Origin: Acidimicrobiales bacterium AG-414-N20 | GTDB taxonomy: Bacteria > Actinomycetota > Acidimicrobiia > Acidimicrobiales > MedAcidi-G1 | Direction of reading: 5' to 3' | DNA: 64,000 nucleotides | Assembly: GCA_003214465.1 (NCBI GenBank) | Contig: QCLO01000006.1 | Location: 1 to 64,000, forward strand | Shown: positions 46,138 to 53,668 of the stretch, one piece after another | How positions within the stretch are numbered: position 1 is the stretch's first letter | Layout: each line of letters begins with the position of its first letter | Translations under genes and position numbers: made by a program | The notes under the pieces: generated by a model | Told to the model about the DNA's origin: nothing | The model's input: only the letters and a program-made list of their open reading frames with translations | The model's database searches: none

Positions 46138-46831
46138 AACCTTAAACAAAACTTTTTCAATTCTTGTAATTTTTTGTTTAGCTTCCTTTGGGTGCAGCAA
46201 GGAAGAAAAGGAAATCAATGTTTATGCTGCCTCCTCTCTAACCGAGGCTATTTCCGCAGTAATCAAAAATTACGAAGAAATTTATGAAGTTAAGACAAAA
46301 GTAGTTTTTGCCGGTTCAAACCACTTGGCCGCACAGCTTAGAGATGGAGCGGATGCCGATGTTTTCATCACAGCAAATGCCGCCCTTATTGAAGATTTAG
46401 ACTTCCAAGAAATTTTGGAGGGCTTCGCTTACAACTCTTTGATTGCAGTTAAACCTGTCGAATTTGTCAATAAAATTTTTGAACCAAATGATCTAAACCG
46501 GGATGAAAATCTTATAGCAATATGTTCGGAGGGGGTCCCGTGCGGCGATACCACAAAAGCAAAATTCGGAAACGTTAAAGCAGATACATACGAAATGAGT
46601 GTTAAAGCTGTTTTGGCACGTGTTGCCTCTATGGAGGTAGATCTGGGAATTGTTTACTTAACTGACCTGCAGAACGAACCAAAAGTAACTGCTGCATGGC
46701 CTCAAGAAATTAATTGTCCCTGTGTCTCGTATGCGGCGGCATCTAAGGGGGGGGAAGGAAATGACTTCATTGATTTCTTAGATTCTGATACTGCTGAAGA
46801 AATTTTTTCTAAATATGGATTTTCCTTATGA
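46115..46831 (+). CDS. modA: Molybdate-binding lipoprotein ModA
   Basis: This 238-residue extracytoplasmic oxyanion-binding protein has a lipobox in CLASFGC after a hydrophobic signal, then INVYAASSLTEAISAVIKNYEE and VKTKVVFAGSNHLAAQLRDGADADVFITAN, the ModA signature. VPCGDTTKAKFG supplies the usual oxyanion-loop region. The ATG at 46115 overlaps the regulator gene by 23 bases. An ATGA overlap with modB follows. It delivers molybdate (or tungstate) to ModBC. Confidence 0.92.
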   Translation: MWLSNARKTLNKTFSILVIFCLASFGCSKEEKEINVYAASSLTEAISAVIKNYEEIYEVKTKVVFAGSNHLAAQLRDGADADVFITANAALIEDLDFQEILEGFAYNSLIAVKPVEFVNKIFEPNDLNRDENLIAICSEGVPCGDTTKAKFGNVKADTYEMSVKAVLARVASMEVDLGIVYLTDLQNEPKVTAAWPQEINCPCVSYAAASKGGEGNDFIDFLDSDTAEEIFSKYGFSL

Positions 46832-47607
46832 ATAGGATTCCCAAAACAATCGTTTTAATCGCAACGATCGCGATTCTATTTCTTATGTCCCCACTAATAG
46901 GACTCTTACAGAGGATGCCTTGGTCTGGACTAACAAACCTTCTTGGAAGCGACATAATTCTGGATGCTTTCTTACTTTCTTTATTTGTAAGCTTTTCAGC
47001 CGCTCTAGTTGTGTTTATATTTGGAATTCCAATCGCGTGGGTTTTAGCTAGGTCTAATTTTTCTTTTATGAAATTACTCCGCTCAGTGGTACTTCTACCA
47101 ATGGTTCTTCCTCCAGTTGTGGGTGGGACTGCTTTACTCTTTGCTTTTGGAAGGCAAGGTTTTCTAGGTAAATGGTTAAATGATTGGTTCGGTTTAACTC
47201 TTCCATTCACTACAGCTGGATCAGTGGTGGCAGCAGTTTTTGTTTCGTTCCCATTTTTTATTGTTGCTGTCGAGTCTGCTTTCCGTTCTATTAATGAAGA
47301 TCTTGAGAGAACTGCAGAAACACTAGGGGCCTCTTCATCAAAAATATTCTTAAAAATTACGCTTCCTCGCATATTTCCTTCAATACTTGCAGGGCTCGCT
47401 CTCTCTTGGGCTCGCGCACTTGGTGAATTTGGTGCAACTATAACTTTTGCGGGAAATATGCCGGGTGAGACTCAGACCTTACCTCTAGCAATTTTTCTGG
47501 CACTAGAAACTAACCCTGAAGCAGCTTTAGCTCTCAGTTTGGTGATGATCGTCACTTCACTTGCAATTCTTGTACCCTTCCGTGATCAGTGGTTACCGAG
47601 TCGATGA
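46828..47607 (+). CDS. modB: Molybdate ABC transporter permease ModB
   Basis: The 259-residue inner-membrane protein has about five to six helices, VLLPMVLPPVVGGTALLFAFGRQG in the middle, and an EAA-loop ERTAETLGASSSKIFLKITLPRIFPSILAGLALSWARALGEFGATI typical of ModB. The ATG overlaps the modA stop (ATGA), which implies translational coupling. Confidence 0.93.
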   Translation: MNRIPKTIVLIATIAILFLMSPLIGLLQRMPWSGLTNLLGSDIILDAFLLSLFVSFSAALVVFIFGIPIAWVLARSNFSFMKLLRSVVLLPMVLPPVVGGTALLFAFGRQGFLGKWLNDWFGLTLPFTTAGSVVAAVFVSFPFFIVAVESAFRSINEDLERTAETLGASSSKIFLKITLPRIFPSILAGLALSWARALGEFGATITFAGNMPGETQTLPLAIFLALETNPEAALALSLVMIVTSLAILVPFRDQWLPSR

Positions 47608-48623
47608 CAATGCTGGAACTTAATGGGTCTTTAGATCTAGAACACTTCACCTTAAAGGTTAAACTTGAAATTAAAAAGAATGAAACAGTCTGTCTTTTAG
47701 GTCCTAATGGTTCAGGAAAATCAACAATATTAAAACTTATTGGCGGCCTGAATAAGCTAACTGCAGGAGATCTAAGAATAAATACGAAGGTCATCGATTC
47801 AGGAAAAACCTTCATTCATTCCCGCTTCAGAAACGTTGGGTGGGTTCCCCAAAACCAAATGCTTTTTGATCATTTAACTGTGAAACAAAACATTGAATTC
47901 AGCCCAAATTCATCCAAAAAAGAGGTTTCTAAATTAATCGAACTCTTTGATTTACAACATATACAAAACAAAAAAGCCGGCAATTGCTCTGGAGGTGAAT
48001 CGCAACGTGTAGCAATTTCTAGAGCAATTGCTTCTAAGCCCCAAGTCCTATTACTCGATGAACCATCTACTGGTCTTGATGAAAAAAGTAAACAAATCAT
48101 TTACCAATATTTGAAAACACAAAGAGGAGTGGCAACTTTGCTAGTTACGCATGATCCTGTTGAAGCAGCTTCGTTATCGCAACGGCTAATTATTCTAGAA
48201 AAAGGTGAGATAACACAAGTAGGAACACCTGATGAAATAAAGACTTCACCGGCAACTCCATATTCTGCTTCTCTCGTTGGATTAAACTTCGTTCCCGCCT
48301 TAGCAAATGGACTAGTCGCCGTAACCGATAAAGGAGTGGAACTAATTTTAAGTGAATCGATTCAAGGCCAAGTCAATATCGTAATCCCTCCAAAATCAAT
48401 CGCTCTTTATAAGGAAAAGCCCGTAGGAAGCCCTCGAAATGTTCTTATGGCTAAAATTTTAGAAATACACCATTTCGGCGAAAATGTACGTATCAACTTA
48501 GACGGTCAATTGAATTTCATTGCCGAAATCACCAATAATGCTTTTGAGGTTCTAAATCTCCATAAAGGTGACGAAGTTTGGGCTGCATTCAAAGCAACAG
48601 AGTTAATCACTACTCCCACATAA
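47604..48623 (+). CDS. modC: Molybdate ABC transporter ATP-binding protein ModC
   Basis: This 339-residue ATPase has Walker A GPNGSGKS near residues 33-40, a Q-loop WVPQNQMLFDH, signature NCSGGESQRVA, Walker B VLLLDEPSTGLD and the switch His in VTHDPVEAA. The C-terminal third carries a TOBE/Mop-like beta domain (NIVIPPKSIALYKEKP, ILEIHHFGENVRINL). I chose ATG 47604, which overlaps the modB stop as ATGA; a GTG at 47589 would add five residues. Confidence 0.9.
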   Translation: MTMLELNGSLDLEHFTLKVKLEIKKNETVCLLGPNGSGKSTILKLIGGLNKLTAGDLRINTKVIDSGKTFIHSRFRNVGWVPQNQMLFDHLTVKQNIEFSPNSSKKEVSKLIELFDLQHIQNKKAGNCSGGESQRVAISRAIASKPQVLLLDEPSTGLDEKSKQIIYQYLKTQRGVATLLVTHDPVEAASLSQRLIILEKGEITQVGTPDEIKTSPATPYSASLVGLNFVPALANGLVAVTDKGVELILSESIQGQVNIVIPPKSIALYKEKPVGSPRNVLMAKILEIHHFGENVRINLDGQLNFIAEITNNAFEVLNLHKGDEVWAAFKATELITTPT

Positions 48624-48677
48624 AATACATTTAAGATACGACTACTGAATTACTTCTAATAGATAGGAAAGGTACCA

Positions 48678-49688
48678 ATGAAACTTGGATTGATTTGGGG
48701 GTACTGGTCTGCTCAACCACCCACAGACTGGGTTCCACTCACACAGGAAGCTGAAAAATTAGGTGTCGATACAGTCTGGACTTCGGAATCCTGGGGTTCC
48801 GATGCTTTTTCTCCTCTAGCTCATTTAGCCGCAGTAACTAAAAACATTCGCTTAGGCACAAGTGTTGTTCAAATTGCAGCTCGTACACCAACTGCTTGTG
48901 CAATGCACGCAGTAACTCTTGACCATTTATCTTCTGGCCGCTTAATTCTTGGCATAGGAGTATCCGGTCCCCAGGTGGTTGAAGGATGGTACGGACAACC
49001 ATTTAAACGCCCCTTAGCGAGAACCCGAGAATACGTTGAAATTTTAAGATCTGCTTTCGCTCGTGAAGATTACCTTTCTTATGAAGGTGAGTTTTTTCAG
49101 CATCCTTACAAAGGGCCTGACTCCACTGAACTTGGTAAACCTCTAAAAATCATGACCCATCCTCTGCGAAGTGATATCCCTATTTTTATTGGCGCAGAAG
49201 GTCCAAAAAATGTAGCTCAAACATGTGAAATTGCGGATGGTTGGCTACCTCTTTACTATTCGCCTTATCGTCAAGATGTCTACAGCGAAGTGATTTCAAA
49301 TCGTAAAGACACTTTTGAAATACCGCTCAACATGATCGTGAATGTAACCGACGATATTGAAACAGGTTTACTCCCAATCAAAATGAGCATCGCTTTGTAT
49401 ATAGGAGGCATGGGAGCGAAAGGAAAGAACTTTCACACCGAGTTAATGTCTCGTATGGGATTTGAGGCTGAAGCTAAACGTATACAAGAGTTATTTTTAG
49501 AGGGTAAACGAGAAGAAGCAATTGCCTCTGTTCCTAGTGATTTCTGCGATGAAATTAGCCTTGTTGGGTCAGCAGATCGGATTCGTGACAGGCTTCAAGC
49601 TTTCGAAGATAGTCCAATAACTATGTTAAATATTTCTGCACGCACACCTGATGAATTACGCGAGATATCAGAAATAATTCTTGGGTAG
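48678..49688 (+). CDS. LLM-class (F420-type) oxidoreductase
   Basis: This 336-residue luciferase-like enzyme has LSSGRLILGIGVSGPQVVEGWYG, DIPIFIGAEGPKNVAQ and YIGGMGAKGKNFHTE. It is a paralogue of the protein at 5875-6912. AGGAAAGG precedes the ATG. It heads a co-directional set that includes an alcohol dehydrogenase, an enolase-superfamily enzyme, an MttB-family protein, a DMGDH-type enzyme and a DddP-like lyase. It may oxidise an intermediate of that pathway, but the 71-base gap downstream leaves operon membership open. Confidence 0.85.
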   Translation: MKLGLIWGYWSAQPPTDWVPLTQEAEKLGVDTVWTSESWGSDAFSPLAHLAAVTKNIRLGTSVVQIAARTPTACAMHAVTLDHLSSGRLILGIGVSGPQVVEGWYGQPFKRPLARTREYVEILRSAFAREDYLSYEGEFFQHPYKGPDSTELGKPLKIMTHPLRSDIPIFIGAEGPKNVAQTCEIADGWLPLYYSPYRQDVYSEVISNRKDTFEIPLNMIVNVTDDIETGLLPIKMSIALYIGGMGAKGKNFHTELMSRMGFEAEAKRIQELFLEGKREEAIASVPSDFCDEISLVGSADRIRDRLQAFEDSPITMLNISARTPDELREISEIILG

Positions 49689-49759
49689 TTTTCTACCTCT
49701 TTCGACTTTTCTAAATCAATAGGTTCAAAGTAGTATTCGCTGATGTCTAGGAACTTTCG

Positions 49760-50854
49760 ATGACTCTTATCAAAGCAGCTGTATGCAATGAGTCTAAAAC
49801 TGACTTAACTATTGAAGAGATCAAATTGTTGAGCCCTGAACAAGATGAAATCCGTGTAACTGTAGAAGCGTGCGCAATCTGTCATTCTGATATTACTTAC
49901 ATAGACGGAGGTTGGTCAATTGGATACCCGGTCGTGTTAGGACACGAAGTGTCTGGCAAGGTGACTGAAGTAGGACCAGGGACAAAAACAAAATTAGACA
50001 TTGGAGATCAAGTAGTAGTTTCCCTAATCCGAACCTGTGGTAAATGTTTAGCTTGTAAAAGAGGACATGATGTAGCCTGCACAGGAAAACTTAGATTACA
50101 TGAAACAAGTCCCCTAGCGACAAAAACAGGCGAAGTGATCACACACGGCCTTAACACTGGAGGGTTTGCAGAAGAGGTGGTCGTTCACATTTCACAGTGT
50201 GTTCCTGTACCCAAAGATTTACCTGCTGCTTTCGCTGCTCTTCTAGGCTGTGGTGTCATGACAGGACTGGGTGCTGTATTCAACACGGCACAAGTTGAAA
50301 GCGGTGACACTACTGTAATAGTTGGTTGTGGAGGTGTTGGTTTAGCTTCAGTCCAGGGCGCAAAAATTTCTGAAGCGGAATACGTAATTGCTGTTGACCC
50401 CTTAGAAAATAAAAGAGAATTAGCAATTGAACTCGGAGCTACTCATGCTCTCGAACCTTCAGAAGACCTACATGAAATCATTCAAGATATTACCGGAGGT
50501 CGCCTAGCTGATTTTGTCTTTGTAAGCACTGCTGCCCCCTCGGCAATCTCAATGTCGATGCAACTTATAGCACCCATGGGTGCTCTGGTGCTAGTGGGCA
50601 TGCCTGAAGATGGTGTCAAATCAGAATTCGACCCAGGCTTATTAGCAGCTAGAAATCAAAGAATTTTAGGTTCAAAAATGGGTACTTCTAAACCACATTT
50701 TGACATTCCCGCAATGGTTGATTTATGGCGTGATGGCAAACTTGATCTTGAAAATATGGTTTCGAGCACTTATCCGTTGGAAAACATTAATGACGCTCTG
50801 AATGAAATGCGTAGCGGATCAGCCATACGCACGGTGATATGCCCTGGTGTTTAA
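49760..50854 (+). CDS. Zinc-dependent alcohol dehydrogenase
   Basis: The 364-residue MDR-superfamily enzyme has a catalytic-zinc Cys in ACAICHSD, the GHEVSGKV motif, four structural-zinc cysteines in CGKCLACKRGHDVAC, the second catalytic-zinc region LLGCGVMTGLG and the NAD motif VIVGCGGVGLASVQGA. The form is like actinobacterial mycothiol-, NDMA- or formaldehyde-type alcohol dehydrogenases. A role in oxidising an alcohol or formaldehyde released by demethylation in this operon would fit. The stop is 12 bases from the next gene. Confidence 0.9.
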   Translation: MTLIKAAVCNESKTDLTIEEIKLLSPEQDEIRVTVEACAICHSDITYIDGGWSIGYPVVLGHEVSGKVTEVGPGTKTKLDIGDQVVVSLIRTCGKCLACKRGHDVACTGKLRLHETSPLATKTGEVITHGLNTGGFAEEVVVHISQCVPVPKDLPAAFAALLGCGVMTGLGAVFNTAQVESGDTTVIVGCGGVGLASVQGAKISEAEYVIAVDPLENKRELAIELGATHALEPSEDLHEIIQDITGGRLADFVFVSTAAPSAISMSMQLIAPMGALVLVGMPEDGVKSEFDPGLLAARNQRILGSKMGTSKPHFDIPAMVDLWRDGKLDLENMVSSTYPLENINDALNEMRSGSAIRTVICPGV

Positions 50855-50866
50855 GGAGATTTTAGA

Positions 50867-52096
50867 ATGAAAATTGTTGAAGTGGAAACATTTGTTGTAG
50901 CTAACCCTCCACCACGACATGGAGGCCGCTATTTCATTTTCGTAAAACTGACAACTGACAATGGTGTTTCTGGAATTGGAGAGGCTTATGCAGCTTCTTT
51001 CAATCCCCATCTCATTGCAAAAATGATCGAAGATACAGCAGATCGTTTTCTTATAGGGGAAAACCCTTTTCAAATTGAAACTTTCTGGCGTCGCTCTTAT
51101 GGAGTGGGGTACACACTTCGCCCTGACCCAACCTTATGTGGTGTGATCAGTTCACTGGAAATGGCTTGCTGGGATTTAATTGGAAAAGAATGCAACAAAC
51201 CGGTCTATGAACTTCTAGGTGGTCGCGTGCACGAGGGACTCCGTGCTTACACATATCTATACCCATCTGATGGAGAAGACACATACAACCCCTCAACTGA
51301 AAAACACATTTATAATGACCCTTCCTTAGCTGCTGAAGCCGCGGCCGCTGCAGTCGAAAAAGGATTTACTGCAGTCAAATTTGATCCAGCTAGTTCTTAT
51401 TCAGTTTTTGACGGTCGTCAACCTACGCCAAGTGAATTGGAATTTTGTGAATCAATGGTAAAAGCTCTTCGTGAAACTCTTGGAACAGCAGCTGACATAC
51501 TATTTGGCACCCATGGTCAATTCACACCTTCGGGCGCTCTAAGACTCGCGAGAGTCTTAGAAAAATATGACCCTCTTTGGTTCGAAGAACCTGTACCCCC
51601 TGATGATGTTAAAGGAATGGCACGAGTTGCTGCCGGAACCTCTATTCCAGTTGCAACCGGAGAGAGACTCACAACAGCTAGTGAATTTTCAGCACTTCTC
51701 GAGTCAAATGCAGCTTCAATAATCCAACCAAATCTAGGCCGTTGTGGAGGTATTCTGCAGGGTAAAAAAATTGCTTCAATCGCAGAAGTAAAACAAGCTT
51801 TACTAGCACCTCACTGTTATTGCGGTCCCGTTGTTGCTGCTGCAAATATTCAACTGGCTGCATGCACACCGAACTTTCTGATACTTGAGTCAATTGAAGA
51901 CTGGTCTGGTTTTCATGCTGAGATTCTCGAAACGCCTATTGAATTTTCTGATGGGATGGTAATACCTTCCAAGGAGCCAGGCCTTGGCGTCGTACTAAAT
52001 GAAAATGTCGCTGCAGCTAACCCTTGGGACGGAGAAGAATTGCAACTAACTCCTCTTTACGATCCGCCTTCAGGAAGAAACGGTTTTAAAAAATGA
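50867..52096 (+). CDS. Mandelate racemase/muconate lactonizing-type enolase-superfamily protein
   Basis: This 409-residue protein has the N-terminal capping domain, SSLEMACWDLIGKECNKPVYELLGG, a Lys in FTAVKFDPAS, WFEEPVPPDDV and VATGERLTT, which are the usual Lys, Glu and Glu positions. The segment that normally carries the first metal Asp (D-x-H-G) reads F-G-T-H-G-Q-F at 213-219, with Gly214 in its place; Asp210 is four residues earlier. Members dehydrate or epimerise sugar acids, betaines and related 2-hydroxy acids. An AAGGAG ribosome-binding site precedes the ATG. Located directly before the MttB-family gene. Confidence 0.85.
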   Translation: MKIVEVETFVVANPPPRHGGRYFIFVKLTTDNGVSGIGEAYAASFNPHLIAKMIEDTADRFLIGENPFQIETFWRRSYGVGYTLRPDPTLCGVISSLEMACWDLIGKECNKPVYELLGGRVHEGLRAYTYLYPSDGEDTYNPSTEKHIYNDPSLAAEAAAAAVEKGFTAVKFDPASSYSVFDGRQPTPSELEFCESMVKALRETLGTAADILFGTHGQFTPSGALRLARVLEKYDPLWFEEPVPPDDVKGMARVAAGTSIPVATGERLTTASEFSALLESNAASIIQPNLGRCGGILQGKKIASIAEVKQALLAPHCYCGPVVAAANIQLAACTPNFLILESIEDWSGFHAEILETPIEFSDGMVIPSKEPGLGVVLNENVAAANPWDGEELQLTPLYDPPSGRNGFKK

Positions 52097-52120
52097 CTGC
52101 GCAAAGATTTTGGGTTTCTA

Positions 52121-53656
52121 ATGCCAAATGAAAACAGACGTGGCGGCAGAAAACAAAGGCGAGGCGAAGCTTCAAATAGTGTTCAACAACCTTCTTCAAT
52201 TCAGCCACAGCACAGATTCGAACCTTTGCGAGCAGTTTCTGAGGATGAATTAGAATCGATTCACCAAGCTTCTCTTAAAGTTCTCTCAGAAACTGGAATT
52301 GCTTTTCTAGATGAAACAGCTTGTCAACAGCTAGCAGATGCTGGAGCAGTTGTTAAAGACCAACAAGTCAGATTCGATCCGGAAATGATTGCGGAACTTA
52401 TTTCCACTGCACCTAATGAATTCACCATCCATGGAATAACACCTGAAAGAGACTTTATTATGGGCGGCAAATGGATCACTTATACCGCAGTGGCAAGCCC
52501 TCCTTTCGTGACTGGCTTAGGACGTGATCGACGTGACGGCAATAGAGAAGACTTTCGTAATCTGATCAAATTGACTCAAATGCTTAACTGTCTCCATACC
52601 ACCGCTGGATATCCAGTAGAACCAACTGACATACATGCTTCTGTCAGACATTTGTATGCAACTCATGACGCTGTAACTCTTTCAGACAAACCACCGTTCG
52701 TTTACAGCCTCGGAAGACAAAGAAACATTGATGGCATGGAAATCACTCGGATCGCTAGAGGCGTAGATCAGGAAACTTTCAACTCAGAAACTTCAATTTT
52801 TTCAGTAATTAATGCGAGTACACCTTTGCGATATGACACAGTAATGCTTCACGGAATTCAAGAAATGTCTGCACGAAATCAAGCTATTTGCATCACTCCC
52901 TTTACGTTGGCAGGTGCTATGGCTCCAGTAACTGTTGCCGGAGCACTAGTTTTGCAAAATGCCGAAGCTTTAGCGGGAGTTGCCTATACACAACTAGTTA
53001 ATCCAGGAGCACCTGTTATTTATGGGGGTTTTACTTCCAATGTCGACATGCAATCTGGGGCACCAGCATTTGGAACACCCGAATACTGGAAAGCCTGTTT
53101 GATCGGAGGTCAACTAGCTAGGCGTTATGGTCTTCCCTACCGGTCATCTAATGTGAACGCTGCAAACAGTGTCGATGCCCAATCAATGTATGAAAGTGTT
53201 ATTTCTATATGGGGCGCAATTATGGGTGGTGTAAACCTTCTACTCCACGGAGCGGGCTGGCTAGAGGGTGGTCTTCTCGCTTCGTATGAAAAAATGGTTA
53301 TAGATTCAGATGTTCTAAGCATGGTTAATTCAATGCTAGAACCTGTCACTGTTGACGATTCCACTCTAGCCGTTGAAGCAATTGCGGAAGTAGGTCCTGG
53401 GGGTCACTTCTTTGGCTCAGAACACACCCAAGAACGTTATAAGACCGAACATTTTCGTCCAATGGTCTCAGACTGGAGAAATTATGAATCATGGGACGAG
53501 TCCGGTCGTCAAGAAGCTCACCAAAGAGCTGAAAAGCTAGCAAAACAACTAATTGACTCACACCAAGAACCCCCCATGGAGGAAGATATTCGTGCCGAGC
53601 TAGATGAATATCTTGAAAGAAGGGTTGCTGAAGGTGGAGTTCCAACTGACTATTAA
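52121..53656 (+). CDS. MttB-family methyltransferase (non-pyrrolysine)
   Basis: This 511-residue protein is a relative of trimethylamine and glycine betaine:corrinoid methyltransferases. An unusual basic N-terminus (NRRGGRKQRRGE) is followed by HQASLKVLSETGIAFLDETA, TDIHASVRHLYATHDAVTLSDKP, FTLAGAMAPVTVAGALVLQNAEALAG, IYGGFTSNVDMQSGAPAFGTPEY and VNLLLHGAGWLEGGLLASYEKMVID, all family marks. There is no in-frame TAG, so it is not the pyrrolysine type. No corrinoid-binding (MttC-like) or activating protein is adjacent. The DMGDH/GcvT gene begins 12 bases later. The substrate may be a quaternary amine or sulfonium; unproven. Confidence 0.88.
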   Translation: MPNENRRGGRKQRRGEASNSVQQPSSIQPQHRFEPLRAVSEDELESIHQASLKVLSETGIAFLDETACQQLADAGAVVKDQQVRFDPEMIAELISTAPNEFTIHGITPERDFIMGGKWITYTAVASPPFVTGLGRDRRDGNREDFRNLIKLTQMLNCLHTTAGYPVEPTDIHASVRHLYATHDAVTLSDKPPFVYSLGRQRNIDGMEITRIARGVDQETFNSETSIFSVINASTPLRYDTVMLHGIQEMSARNQAICITPFTLAGAMAPVTVAGALVLQNAEALAGVAYTQLVNPGAPVIYGGFTSNVDMQSGAPAFGTPEYWKACLIGGQLARRYGLPYRSSNVNAANSVDAQSMYESVISIWGAIMGGVNLLLHGAGWLEGGLLASYEKMVIDSDVLSMVNSMLEPVTVDDSTLAVEAIAEVGPGGHFFGSEHTQERYKTEHFRPMVSDWRNYESWDESGRQEAHQRAEKLAKQLIDSHQEPPMEEDIRAELDEYLERRVAEGGVPTDY

Positions 53657-53668
53657 GAAAGGTAAAAA

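Noticed and set aside
52121-53656. Pyrrolysine-dependent trimethylamine methyltransferase
   Set aside because: There is no in-frame TAG; the protein reads through in sense codons.
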